Of a stretch of 12,286 nt of DNA, positions 1 to 8,672 are shown piece after piece. A program made the position numbers and the translations under genes. How positions within the stretch are numbered: the first letter of the stretch is position 1; each line of letters starts with the position of its first letter. The notes beneath the pieces are model-generated. The model worked only from the letters and a program-made list of their open reading frames with translations. It had not been told where the DNA came from and ran no database searches. Source of the DNA: an uncultured Prevotella sp. (GTDB lineage Bacteria > Bacteroidota > Bacteroidia > Bacteroidales > Bacteroidaceae); assembly GCA_937889855.1 (NCBI GenBank), contig CALBYK010000173.1, positions 1 to 12,286 on the forward strand. Reading direction: 5' to 3'.

Positions 1-31
1 TTGAGTTTCCGTTGCTTCTCGAAAGCGGATG

Positions 32-62
32 CAAAGGTATGACTTTTATCCGTATTACCAAA
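32..62 (-). promoter_or_regulatory. Bacteroidetes-type promoter for a gene beyond the left edge
   Basis: On the minus strand TACCTTTG (32-39) matches the -7 consensus TAnnTTTG exactly, and TTTG (59-62) lies 19 bp upstream as the -33 element. This is the consensus spacing of the primary Bacteroidetes sigma factor (established knowledge). Transcription would start near position 25 and leave the window, so the driven gene is not visible. It lies after the terminator at 180-209, so it serves a separate unit from the glycan operon. Confidence 0.75.
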
Positions 63-179
63 ACTTTCCAAGAAAAATATTGACTATTTGCTATTAATTT
101 AACTTTTGTTTACAATATCTTGTTAAAATCATACACATATACATTATTTATATAAGTACTTTTACATACACAATATCAT
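63..179. other. AT-rich intergenic stretch
   Basis: This very AT-rich stretch separates the terminator of the GH85 operon from the next minus-strand promoter. I see no open frame, RNA gene or convincing repeat. It may act as an upstream element for the promoter at 32-62, but that is inference. Confidence 0.5.
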
Positions 180-209
180 AAAAAGGGAGCGCCGCCAAGC
201 GACACTCCC
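180..209 (-). terminator. Rho-independent terminator of the susC-susD-GH85 operon
   Basis: On the minus strand, 29 bp after the GH85 stop codon, GGGAGTGTCGC pairs with GCGGCGCTCCC (11 bp with two G-U wobbles, loop TTG), followed at once by TTTTT. Stem, short loop and T-run are all in the right order, so the operon ends here. Confidence 0.9.
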
Positions 210-238
210 CTAACTAATAAGTCAAAACAAAGTTCTTA

Positions 239-3200
239 TTATTTAACAACAATCTTCTGTGAGCGAATAACGCTACCCTTTTGCATCTTCACAAGATAAA
301 CACCATTAGCCAAAGAAGCGGTGCTCAAAGATGTCGGAGCAACGAGATAGTTAACGGCTGCACCATTAACGTCGTAGATCCATGCCTTGTCTACATTCTG
401 GAAGTTGAGCTGGCCATTGGCAACGTCAACTGCAGAAACCTCACCCTTTACAGTGTTAACGCCTGACTCGCCACCGTTAAGGCCCTCTGGCTCATCAGCA
501 ACACCCTGGTCGTGGATATCGACAGGAGCAGGACGCTGTGGGTTGTCACCCGAGATCTCTACACTGAAGTCCATAGAGAAGCCCTTGTTGTGGAGGCCGG
601 TCGGGAGGAAGTCGCCTGCAAACCAAGCGTCAGAGAACACGATGCGCAAGCGGCTCTTACCAGTAACAGCATCCTCAGGCACTGTGAATGTGCACTCAAT
701 ACCCTCTGTTTCAAACTCAGGAGTAGCTGCGCGGAGCTTGCCTGCGAAGAACAGACGCTCACCGTTCGCCGGATCTTCAGCTATATCCGAAGGATTAAAA
801 GTATGGTCACCGTTGAGGTCAATCCAACCGCCAGCGAAGCAATAGCGCAGACCGTCGGTCTTCCTCTGGCCATTGTACTCAGCGTTGGTTGTGTCGAAGC
901 ACTTGAGCTTGAGCGTAACAGTCTGTCCCTGCTTAACCTTGAGCACGAGATCGGTCTGGTCGTCATACTGAGTGCCGTCAAGCACAGGATGGTCGGTATG
1001 GTAGTCGAGGTTCTGGTCGGCACCTGTAGTGGTTACGTCGGTCACATAACGCTGCTGACGTGCGATGTCGGCACCGTCGCAGTTGGGGTTCATCTGGCTG
1101 ATGCCATAAGAGTCGTCCTTCTTTGAAGGAAGGTCGGCCTGGTTGCCGCGTGCCACATGTACCCACTGCACCTTTGAATAGGTCTTCAAGTCGGTAGACA
1201 CCGAGCGTACACCGATATACGGATCGTCGTCGGCACCCTCGAATGTGATGTCGCTGATAAGGTCGGCCCAAGATGTGGTGCGTCCAATCTCAGACACCTT
1301 GCCCTGCTCGCCGTTCTTGTAAAGCACCTCAAAATGGTCGATGTTAGCCTCGTCGTTGTAGACAAGTCCCCAGTCGGCACGCTTCTGTGCCTGTGCGTCA
1401 ACATCCCAGAACACCTTGGCTGTAAGAGTTGTCTTGGTTTCGTCCTTTACCTCAACAGTAACGTCCTTCACCTCAGCTGGAGTGGCCTTAACAGCATCGT
1501 TGATTTCGAGTTTGCCCACATAGAGTTTGTAGGCATCGTCATTGCCCTTCACGCGCAGACCAATGTTCTTGATAACATCACTCTGTGAGAGTCCGGCAAT
1601 ACTAACCTGCTTCTCTTCCCATGTAGCGCCGTTGATGTCGCCTACTGGAGCCTCGACCCATGAGCCGTCAGCCTTCTGCACGATGACGTAGAGGTTGGAT
1701 GCGTTAGTGCCCTGCTTGCCGTTCTTCACAGCGACCTTGGCGTATGCGTTGCCGGCAGACACGTTAAGGTCGGTCTTGTAGAGCACGATATCAGAGCCAG
1801 TAGAAGTTGCCTTGCCCTGAAGGAGCAGAGACGAGCCGCCCGTGTACTGGTCGAGGTGTGTGAACGAGGCATCAATGTCGTTGTTGACAGTCTGTGTGCC
1901 CGGATTGACGATGAGCCAGCGGTATGTCGGCACGATGTCCTGGTTTGCCATATTGTACCAAGAGCCGGCGGTCTTCTTTCCCTTGTAAGAATAGCGGTCG
2001 CCGTTGCCAAGGTTGAAGTTTGTGGCGAACGGGAGGTTGCCCGAGATACTTGAGCGCTCAGGAATCCAGGTGGCTAGGCCAGCGTATGTAGATAGCGGCT
2101 TCTTTTCGCCGTCCTGTTCCCAGTTGTTGCCAGTGTCGCTGATTGCCGGACGGTCGAGCGGGTTGCGGTTGCCGCCTGACATTGCACGCTCGAGCAGGTA
2201 CTGGTAGTTGTCCTGTCGTGAATAGGCGTCGTCACCGTTGTTATATGACCAGAACCGGCTTGATGCATGCTCGCCCCATAGACAGATACCAACCTGCTTG
2301 GCATACTCGTCCTCGTTTAGACGGCTCCATCCACGGTCCATGCTGACAATCCACACACCAGCATACAAGCCGTCAGTTGTACCCATCGCGTTGATGGCAG
2401 CCTGTGCCGACGACGACATGCTGTAAGAGAAGTCGCTTGCCGAATAGTTGAGCATGCAGTCGTGCGTGCGCCCGTTCTCGTTGCCGAAAAGTCCTGCCGC
2501 GTTCCATGCACTCAATGCAGACGAGCTTGTGTAGATACCGGTATGGAAATTGTTGAATCCATGCTTCTCGGCCGACTTATGGAGAGCCTGGTGGAAAGCC
2601 ACTACATCCTCATCGTTGTAGCCTGAATCCTCCCAGTTGTAGTTGATGCCGTCGAAGCCGAAGTACATGAGGCAGTTGATGATTGGCTCGACATACTTGA
2701 ACGTGCCGTCCTCGTTCTTGGCGGAGAGGAACGACATCCAGTTTTCGGCGCCTACTCCGCCAGGATTGCCTGTGGTGTCAAAGAACTTGATGCCACTATA
2801 GATGTCGGAGCCGTTCTTGTGCGCTGCATCCGTCCATGCAGCAGGAGCCGAGAAGAAGCCGTGGTTCCACGAGCCGAAAATGTTGGTGTAGTTCCACATA
2901 GAGAACACATCGCTGTCAAACTTAGACGAAGGCTGGCCCACAGAGCCATCCTTGCCCTGGTCCATCGGGAGGTTCATCCAGAGGTTGCGCTTCTCGTATG
3001 TGTCGGAGATAAGGCGGTTGGCACGGTCAAGGATGCCCTTGTTGCGCACGTGCGAGCGTATGAAGGCGATGTCGCTCTTCTGTATGCCTGCGGCGGCAAA
3101 CTCCGCGTCGGTAGGATAGTTGCGGCCGTCCATGAAGGCGTTGTAGAAGAGCTTGATTAGGGTTTCGTCATTGAAACCGCTGAAATCATAGATTGCTGAC

Positions 3201-3292
3201 GCTGTAGTGTCGTCGGCAGCCATTGCCTGCGCACCTGGCCATGCCGCCATAAACGCCATGGCAAGTGAAGGAAGAAGTACTTTTTTGTTCAT
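239..3292 (-). CDS. GH85 endo-beta-N-acetylglucosaminidase with GEVED and T9SS sorting domains
   Basis: This 1017-residue secreted enzyme should hydrolyse the GlcNAc-beta-1,4-GlcNAc bond in the chitobiose core of N-glycans, releasing the oligosaccharide and leaving one GlcNAc on the protein. A signal peptide spans residues 1-25 (cleavage AMA|AD). The GH85 domain follows (about 35-410); GFDGINYNWE (212-221) carries the N-x-E pair of the family, giving Asn219 and Glu221 as likely catalytic residues. Residues 421-460 contain PFATNFNLGNG and QDIVPTYRW, also typical of GH85, then a beta-sandwich to about 600 (GGSSLLLQGK). Residues 605-715 look like a fibronectin-type fold. A GEVED domain (about 735-915) shows GGWIDLNGDHTF and GKSRLRIVFSD. 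The end (about 950-1017, GVYLVKMQKGS then KIVVK) is a T9SS type A sorting domain. It has no lipobox. It is the last gene of the operon, 137 bp after susD. Family call is strong; exact glycan preference is unknown. Confidence 0.93.
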   Translation of the reverse strand: MNKKVLLPSLAMAFMAAWPGAQAMAADDTTASAIYDFSGFNDETLIKLFYNAFMDGRNYPTDAEFAAAGIQKSDIAFIRSHVRNKGILDRANRLISDTYEKRNLWMNLPMDQGKDGSVGQPSSKFDSDVFSMWNYTNIFGSWNHGFFSAPAAWTDAAHKNGSDIYSGIKFFDTTGNPGGVGAENWMSFLSAKNEDGTFKYVEPIINCLMYFGFDGINYNWEDSGYNDEDVVAFHQALHKSAEKHGFNNFHTGIYTSSSALSAWNAAGLFGNENGRTHDCMLNYSASDFSYSMSSSAQAAINAMGTTDGLYAGVWIVSMDRGWSRLNEDEYAKQVGICLWGEHASSRFWSYNNGDDAYSRQDNYQYLLERAMSGGNRNPLDRPAISDTGNNWEQDGEKKPLSTYAGLATWIPERSSISGNLPFATNFNLGNGDRYSYKGKKTAGSWYNMANQDIVPTYRWLIVNPGTQTVNNDIDASFTHLDQYTGGSSLLLQGKATSTGSDIVLYKTDLNVSAGNAYAKVAVKNGKQGTNASNLYVIVQKADGSWVEAPVGDINGATWEEKQVSIAGLSQSDVIKNIGLRVKGNDDAYKLYVGKLEINDAVKATPAEVKDVTVEVKDETKTTLTAKVFWDVDAQAQKRADWGLVYNDEANIDHFEVLYKNGEQGKVSEIGRTTSWADLISDITFEGADDDPYIGVRSVSTDLKTYSKVQWVHVARGNQADLPSKKDDSYGISQMNPNCDGADIARQQRYVTDVTTTGADQNLDYHTDHPVLDGTQYDDQTDLVLKVKQGQTVTLKLKCFDTTNAEYNGQRKTDGLRYCFAGGWIDLNGDHTFNPSDIAEDPANGERLFFAGKLRAATPEFETEGIECTFTVPEDAVTGKSRLRIVFSDAWFAGDFLPTGLHNKGFSMDFSVEISGDNPQRPAPVDIHDQGVADEPEGLNGGESGVNTVKGEVSAVDVANGQLNFQNVDKAWIYDVNGAAVNYLVAPTSLSTASLANGVYLVKMQKGSVIRSQKIVVK

Positions 3293-3349
3293 ACTTGTTA
3301 GATTTGTTGATTAGTAAAATAGGGTTAGTTGGTAAATTTTTATTTAATT

Positions 3350-3363
3350 ACATTGCGTAATGT
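3350..3363. repeat. Small inverted repeat
   Basis: ACATT and AATGT form a 5-bp stem around a GCGT loop, 12 bp on the GH85 side of the larger intercistronic hairpin. It is short enough to be chance, but together they give two stacked stems in the susD-GH85 mRNA. Confidence 0.3.
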
Positions 3364-3375
3364 CCTTGTCTCATG

Positions 3376-3401
3376 CGGGCATGGCAGGGATGCCATGCCC
3401 G
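3376..3401 (-). repeat. Perfect 11-bp intercistronic hairpin
   Basis: CGGGCATGGCA (3376-3386) and TGCCATGCCCG (3391-3401) are perfect complements around a 4-nt loop, 28 bp after the susD stop. On the minus-strand transcript no T-run follows, so it is not a classical terminator. A GC-rich stem here could protect the susCD mRNA from 3' decay or cut read-through into GH85. The structure is seen directly; the role is inference. Confidence 0.7.
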
Positions 3402-3429
3402 TTGTGCCAATTGGCTATATGCCTGCATG

Positions 3430-5274
3430 TCAGAAGTTAGGGCCCACGATGTCCCACCATAGACGTGTTGCCTGCATGTCGGAACCACCAAGAGCCGGCA
3501 TTCCGGTATTCTGCAGGTCCTCCACGGTCTGCGGGTCGTCTGCCGACCACGGCATGCGACGTATGATGTTGTTCTCGCCCTGCGAGCCGTCCGCGTTCAC
3601 GTCGTCCTCAAGGCTGCCGTCGCTATCCTCCACGTTGAGCACGGGGAACAGCTTTGGATAGCCGGTACGGCGTAGGTCGACCCATGCCTCATAGCTGTAA
3701 GGGAACGAGGCGATGTATTTCTGAGTGATTATCATCTCGAGCTTCTGCTCCAGGCTAAGGCCTTCGTCCCACTTCACGCCAATGGTTGTTACGCTCGGCT
3801 GGTCGGGAGTGTTACCCGTCGGGTCAACATATGTATAAGCCTTAGGCTGAGCCACTTGCATGTAGTTGTCGACAAGCTTGGCATAGTCGGTTGAGGTGCC
3901 GAACATGCGGTCCTCAAGTCCTGCGTTGCGTATGCCTTCCTCATAAAACTGCCTTGCCGTACCCCCCATGTTCCATCCACGGAGCGCGCCCTCGGCGCGG
4001 AGGAAGCACACCTCCGAGAGCTTCATCAGATACAACGGCGGCATGTACTTGCCGAAGGCTGTGGTTGCGATGGTGCTCATTCCGATGTATGGGTTGGTGC
4101 CGATACTCTGTCCGATGCCCGGTGTTGTGCCGCCTCGCATACCGATGACGTCGGTATTGGCAGCGGTTGTGGCAGGAGCCGACGAGCCAGCGTCATTGCC
4201 GGTCTTTATAATAGGGTCACTGTTCTGCGTGAATAAATACTTCATATACGGGTGGTCAAGACTCTTGAGCAGACTCACGAACGATGCGTTCAGACGGATG
4301 TCGCCCCACTGCGATATCTGCACTACGGGATGTGTGAACCCGAAGAACGAGGGATATACAGCCACCTCATTCTCAGTGTCTTCTATAACGCCGTCAGCCA
4401 CGGCCTCCTCTGCCCATGCCTTGGCTGTGGACGGCTCCACCTTGGAGATGTGTATTGCCATGCGCAGCTTCAGCGAGTTGGCGAAGCGCACCCACTTGTC
4501 GAGCGTCTGGTAGTTGCCTCTCGGCTGCTCGTTAAGGCATATATAGCTGTCGATGTTCTTTGACACAATTTTCTTGTACCACGCCTCTCGCTGGTCGTAG
4601 TGCTTGAGACACTTCACGATGGTGTCGATGTTCTCCTTGGCTGAGTAGTAGATTGTGCGCAGGTCCTGATAGGTGAACGGCGAGGTTTCCTTGTTGGCCT
4701 TATAGTCGCTGTAAGGCAGCGGTCCGTAGATGTCACTCACCTCAAGTGCCGAGTAGTTGAACAGCAGCAGGTAGAGAGCCTTCATCTCCGGTATGGTGTC
4801 GAGCTTGCCGTTGTTGAGAATCGGCGCGAACGCGTTCTTGGCGATGCTGTAGCATCCCTTCGGTCCGCCGTTGAACTCCTTGCTCACGGCATATGTTGAC
4901 GTGAGGGTGCCCGCCATGAAGTCGGAATGGGGGACGGTGAAGTACTGGGCGTAGTTGTCTGGCCCGAGCGAGTACTGGTACTGGTAGGAATGGGCCTCTG
5001 GCACACCGCCCTCCTTGCCGCCACGCATGGCGTAGATGCCGGTGAGAGCCTGCGAGAAGCTGGTGCGCAGGTCGGTGTTTATCTTGGTCACCTCCTCCTG
5101 CGTATACTCCTTCATGTAGTCGATATGGTCGGCGTTGCCCTTTACAATGGTAGGAGTCTCGATAACCTCGTTCTTCTGGAACTCGTCCGAAGGGTTGTCG
5201 TAGTCGAGGCACGACTGCATACCTACCGCCACAAACGCCAATGCTATATAGAGCGAGAAATTATTCTTTTTCAT
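3430..5274 (-). CDS. susD: SusD/RagB-family surface glycan-binding lipoprotein (SusD-like_2)
   Basis: This 614-residue lipoprotein should sit on the outer membrane as the lid of the SusC channel and bind glycan for import. Residues 1-21 form a lipoprotein signal (MKKNNFSLYIALAFVAVG, MQS) with the lipidated Cys at 22, followed by an acidic stretch (LDYDNPSDE) like Bacteroidetes surface-export signals. Family features include DIYGPLPYSDY in the helical part, PPLYLMKLSEVCFLRAEGA (a TPR-like helix), and YSYEAWVDLRRTGYPKLFPV near the C-terminus, which resembles the SusD-like_2 (PF12771) branch; the protein ends ATRLWWDIVGPNF. It starts 26 bp after the susC stop and is clearly co-transcribed. The symbol denotes the family, not starch specificity; the linked GH85 points to N-glycan oligosaccharides. 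An acidic Asp/Glu/Asn-rich insert (VEDSDGSLEDDVNADGSQG) lies near the C-terminus. Confidence 0.92.
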   Translation of the reverse strand: MKKNNFSLYIALAFVAVGMQSCLDYDNPSDEFQKNEVIETPTIVKGNADHIDYMKEYTQEEVTKINTDLRTSFSQALTGIYAMRGGKEGGVPEAHSYQYQYSLGPDNYAQYFTVPHSDFMAGTLTSTYAVSKEFNGGPKGCYSIAKNAFAPILNNGKLDTIPEMKALYLLLFNYSALEVSDIYGPLPYSDYKANKETSPFTYQDLRTIYYSAKENIDTIVKCLKHYDQREAWYKKIVSKNIDSYICLNEQPRGNYQTLDKWVRFANSLKLRMAIHISKVEPSTAKAWAEEAVADGVIEDTENEVAVYPSFFGFTHPVVQISQWGDIRLNASFVSLLKSLDHPYMKYLFTQNSDPIIKTGNDAGSSAPATTAANTDVIGMRGGTTPGIGQSIGTNPYIGMSTIATTAFGKYMPPLYLMKLSEVCFLRAEGALRGWNMGGTARQFYEEGIRNAGLEDRMFGTSTDYAKLVDNYMQVAQPKAYTYVDPTGNTPDQPSVTTIGVKWDEGLSLEQKLEMIITQKYIASFPYSYEAWVDLRRTGYPKLFPVLNVEDSDGSLEDDVNADGSQGENNIIRRMPWSADDPQTVEDLQNTGMPALGGSDMQATRLWWDIVGPNF

Positions 5275-5300
5275 TGTGATGTTCGTTTTTGGAAGATTTG

Positions 5301-8300
5301 TTAGAAGTTAGCGGTCAGCGAGAAGCCGAACGAGCGTGACGAAGGCATGTTGAACACCTCGAAGGCACCAAGTCCGTTGGCCGTTGAGAGCGACACGTCA
5401 GGATCGACCGGCGCGTCCTTGTAGATGAAGAACAGGTTGCGGGCGATGAACGAGAGCGAGAGGTTCTTGTTGGCTCCGAAGAGGTCGCGGAAGGTGTAAC
5501 CCATCGACAACTCACGCAGGCGGAAGTTGGTTCCGCTGTAGAGATAGCGCTCGATGTCCTGCGGGGTTGTTCCGCCAACCGACTTGTAGTAGGCCTCTAC
5601 TGGCACAACGCGTCCGCTGCCGTCGTCGAGCCTTATGCCAAGCACGTTGCTGCCATACTTGCTGTCGGCAAACACCTTGTTGGCCTCGGCATACTCACGC
5701 GCGTCGGCACTGCGCTGCGACAGTCCCCATCCGTCAAGGTACGACTCGGTAAGCGAGAGCACCTTTCCGCCGATGCGTCCGTTGATGAGGAACGAGAGCG
5801 TGAAGTCCTTGTAGCTGAACGTGTTAGACCAGCCCATCTGCCAGTCGGCGTTCATATTGCCAACATACTTGCCATACTTCTTGCCCGACTCGGTGTTCAT
5901 CTGCACACCGCCCTCGGACGTAAGTTTGTACCATCCTTCCTTGGCGGTGCCGTTCTTCACGTCGCGGTCGTCGGCAGTGTAGCGTGACAGTTCTGTGACG
6001 TACATGTCGCCGAAGGAGCCGCCCTCCTTGTAGAGCACGCGCACGCCGCCGAGGTCGGTAGCTATGATGTTCTCCTTACCCGTCTTGGTGTCGTATGCCG
6101 TACGGAGAATCTTATTGTTGTTGTATGATATGTTGTAGGATGTCTTCCAGCGCATACCGAACGGCATCTTGAAGTCGTAGCCCACAGTGGCCTCGATGCC
6201 CTGGTTGCGTATCTTGGCAGAGTTCATCGGGATAGACTTGCCCGAGGCGTTGGTGCCCACGAGATAGAGGTTGGACATGGTGGCGTTGTAGTAGGTGACG
6301 TCGAAGCTCAGGCAGTTGTTGAGGAAGAGCATCTCCAGGCCGGTCTCGAAGGAGGCGGTCTTCTCAGGACGTGGGTTCTCGAAGCTTGCCCACTGCGAAA
6401 CGGTCGTGGCGCCAGTGCCGTAGTTGACAGAAGCCTTGGCGTACACCTGGTTAGGGATGGAGTTGCCCACCTCCGAGTAGGACACGCGGTACTTCATGTA
6501 GTTCATCCATTCTGGCAGCTTAGCCAAGGAGCTGATGATGGCATTGGCACCGAATCCGAAATATCCATAGTTGTCGGGCGTACCACGGTCCTTGAACTGG
6601 CGAAACGCACGGTACCAGTCGCGGCGGTAGGAGCCGTCCACATACACGGCGTCCTTCCATCCCACCTGAGCTGTGACGAGCGCGCCCTTGTCCCAGTTGT
6701 GCGACTCGCTCTGCGATGTCGCGCCGCGGCTTCCTGCCGATGTGGAGAACCAGTTCACCACGTCGGAGAGCTGCTGCTGCTTCGGGTCGATATAAGTGGC
6801 GGTGGCGTCGGTGTTCTTGCTCTGTGTCTTGGTGGTGTGTCCCACCCATCCGGCAGATGCCGACACGTCCCAGTCACCAAACGTCTTGTTGTAGTTGAGC
6901 ATGTAGTCGGTGTAAATCTCCGTGCCCTTGGAGTAGCCCCAGAAGTAGCGTCCGTAGTCGTTCATTCCTGCCGGCAGCCAAGTTGTGGCATACTGCCCGC
7001 CGTTGTTCTCGTATTTGGAGAAGTCGATGCCAAGACGCGCCTGGAAGCTGAGTCCGTCGTATATGTCGAGGTTGCCCGACACGTTGCCGAAGAAGCGGTC
7101 CTCGCGCTGCTCGCCGAAGTTCTTGTGCATGAGCCAGTAGGGGTTGTTCTGTCCAGCCTCCTGGTATGCCCAGGTCTGCATCGGTCCTGAGAGGGCTGCG
7201 CGTTGTTGCTCGCGTGCATAGTGGCCGTCGGCCTGGCGCACGTATATGTCCTGGAGCTCCGAGTTCCACTTGCCGTCCTGGGCGTAGTTGTTGCGGTAGT
7301 AGTCGAAGTCGATGTTGCGGGCCATGGTGTAGGCATGGTATATGGGGTTGAGCGCCACACCGCCGCCGGGGCGGTTCTTCGTCTTGGTCTGGATGTAGTT
7401 CATCGTGACGTTCACGTCGAGGCGGTCGTAAAGCTTGAGCGACTGCCGGAACGAGAGAGTGTGGCGGTTGTACGAGTTGTTCTCGAGCATTCCCTTGGCG
7501 TGCGAGTTGCCGTAGGAGAAGTAGGTGTTCATCTTGTCCGTGCCGCCTGAGAGGGCAATGGAGTTGTTGGTGGTGACACCTGTCTTGTAGAAGTCGTCGA
7601 GGTCGTTCTTAGCCTTGTTGCGCAGGTGAACCTGGTTGACGGCGCCATTGAACTTATCGTTGCTCAGCGCCACGTCAAGCAGCAGCTGGTCATCACGGAG
7701 GCTCGACACGCGGTCGCCCCAGCTGTAGATGTCAATCTTTCCTGCCTCGTGGTTTACCTTGGCACCGTACGTGTTCTGTATGTCGGGAGTGGTGAGCACG
7801 TTGTCGAAAGTGATGTTGGACGAAACGTTCACGCCTATCCTTCCCTCGCGTCCCTTCTTGGTGGTAATCATGAGCACACCGTTAGCAGCCACCGAGCCGT
7901 AGAGCGCGGCGGCGTTGGCACCCTTGAGCACGTTTATCGACTCAATGTCGTCAGGATTGATCATGGAGAGGGCGTCGCTGCCTTCCGACTGCGACGAGTA
8001 GGTCATGTTGGTTGCGCTCGTCACCTGGCCTCTTGTGGTGTTGCTCATTGGCACACCGTCCACGACGATGAGCGGGGTGCTGGAGCCGAGGATTGACTTG
8101 TTGCCGCGCAGAAGAATCTTCGACGCGCCGCCGGCGCCGCCGGCACTCGGTGTGATGGTCACGCCCGACACCTTGCCCTCAAGCGAGTTGGCAACGTTGG
8201 GGTCCTGCACCTTGTTGAGGTCGGAGCTCTTGAGCTGCTGCGTAGAGTAAGTGAGCGACGCCTCCTTGCGCTTGATGCCCATGGCCGTCACCACCACTTC

Positions 8301-8672
8301 CTTGAGCACACTGCTCTCGTCCTTCAGCACGACATTCACGGCTGAGCGGCCGCCCAATGAAACTTCCTGGGGCGTGTAGCCAATGTAAGAAAACACAAGG
8401 GTTGAGTTCTTGTCCTTGACGTTAATCGAATAGTTGCCGTCAATGTCGGTAACAACGCCCAGTCCTTGGGCTCCCTTAACGACCACGCTGACGCCAATAA
8501 GCGGCTCACCACTGCCATCGGTCACAGTGCCTTTCACGACACTGCCCTGCTGCTGTGCCAGGGCGTTGGGAGAAGGGGATGCCGAAGCATTATGCACCGG
8601 TAGGCCAACAGCCATAAGAGCAATGGCGGAATTCAGCAAGATGGCTTTTCTTCCGTTAGAAATCTTGTTCAT
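5301..8672 (-). CDS. susC: SusC/RagA-family TonB-dependent outer-membrane transporter
   Basis: This 1123-residue outer-membrane barrel should import oligosaccharides using TonB energy, in complex with the SusD lipoprotein encoded next. A signal peptide covers about residues 1-32. A carboxypeptidase-regulatory-like domain (about 46-117; GTVTDGSGEPLIGVSVVVKG and TDIDGNYSINV) is followed by a TonB-box-like segment KEVVVTAMGIKRKE (124-137). The plug follows, with VSGVTITPSAGGAGG, ILLRGNKS, PLIVVDGVP and VLKGANAAALYGSVAANG, all SusC signatures. The rest is the 22-strand-type barrel, ending in GFSLTANF with a terminal aromatic residue. There is no STN domain before the regulatory-like domain, so it probably does not signal to an ECF sigma/anti-sigma pair. 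ATG at 8672 is chosen because it is followed at once by the signal peptide and preceded by an A-rich leader. Substrate specificity is inferred from the operon only. Confidence 0.95.
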   Translation of the reverse strand: MNKISNGRKAILLNSAIALMAVGLPVHNASASPSPNALAQQQGSVVKGTVTDGSGEPLIGVSVVVKGAQGLGVVTDIDGNYSINVKDKNSTLVFSYIGYTPQEVSLGGRSAVNVVLKDESSVLKEVVVTAMGIKRKEASLTYSTQQLKSSDLNKVQDPNVANSLEGKVSGVTITPSAGGAGGASKILLRGNKSILGSSTPLIVVDGVPMSNTTRGQVTSATNMTYSSQSEGSDALSMINPDDIESINVLKGANAAALYGSVAANGVLMITTKKGREGRIGVNVSSNITFDNVLTTPDIQNTYGAKVNHEAGKIDIYSWGDRVSSLRDDQLLLDVALSNDKFNGAVNQVHLRNKAKNDLDDFYKTGVTTNNSIALSGGTDKMNTYFSYGNSHAKGMLENNSYNRHTLSFRQSLKLYDRLDVNVTMNYIQTKTKNRPGGGVALNPIYHAYTMARNIDFDYYRNNYAQDGKWNSELQDIYVRQADGHYAREQQRAALSGPMQTWAYQEAGQNNPYWLMHKNFGEQREDRFFGNVSGNLDIYDGLSFQARLGIDFSKYENNGGQYATTWLPAGMNDYGRYFWGYSKGTEIYTDYMLNYNKTFGDWDVSASAGWVGHTTKTQSKNTDATATYIDPKQQQLSDVVNWFSTSAGSRGATSQSESHNWDKGALVTAQVGWKDAVYVDGSYRRDWYRAFRQFKDRGTPDNYGYFGFGANAIISSLAKLPEWMNYMKYRVSYSEVGNSIPNQVYAKASVNYGTGATTVSQWASFENPRPEKTASFETGLEMLFLNNCLSFDVTYYNATMSNLYLVGTNASGKSIPMNSAKIRNQGIEATVGYDFKMPFGMRWKTSYNISYNNNKILRTAYDTKTGKENIIATDLGGVRVLYKEGGSFGDMYVTELSRYTADDRDVKNGTAKEGWYKLTSEGGVQMNTESGKKYGKYVGNMNADWQMGWSNTFSYKDFTLSFLINGRIGGKVLSLTESYLDGWGLSQRSADAREYAEANKVFADSKYGSNVLGIRLDDGSGRVVPVEAYYKSVGGTTPQDIERYLYSGTNFRLRELSMGYTFRDLFGANKNLSLSFIARNLFFIYKDAPVDPDVSLSTANGLGAFEVFNMPSSRSFGFSLTANF

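Larger units (their letters stand above)
3293..3429 (-). other. susD-GH85 intercistronic region
   Basis: This 137-bp gap is far longer than the 26 bp between susC and susD. It holds a strong hairpin (3376-3401), a small hairpin (3350-3363) and an AT-rich leader before the GH85 start. I found no acceptable TAnnTTTG promoter; the closest, TATTTTAC, lacks the final TTTG. GH85 is therefore probably transcribed from the susC promoter. Confidence 0.55.

Noticed and set aside
512..1126. A long open frame on the plus strand (about 204 codons) opposite the GH85 gene
   Set aside because: It lies fully antisense to a gene with clear domains, has no promoter or leader, and its protein has no recognisable features. 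Long antisense frames are common opposite GC-rich Bacteroidales genes.
3293..3345. A separate promoter for the GH85 gene
   Set aside because: The nearest -7-like word, TATTTTAC on the minus strand, lacks the TTTG end and has no suitable -33 partner.
4742..5212. A 156-codon minus-strand frame overlapping susD in another phase
   Set aside because: It is entirely inside the susD coding region and its Arg/His/Gln-rich composition is typical of a shifted reading of a real gene.
8125..8147. GC-rich repeat in susC (two copies of GCCGCCGGC)
   Set aside because: It simply encodes an Ala-Gly-Gly run in the plug domain and has no sign of being a separate element.
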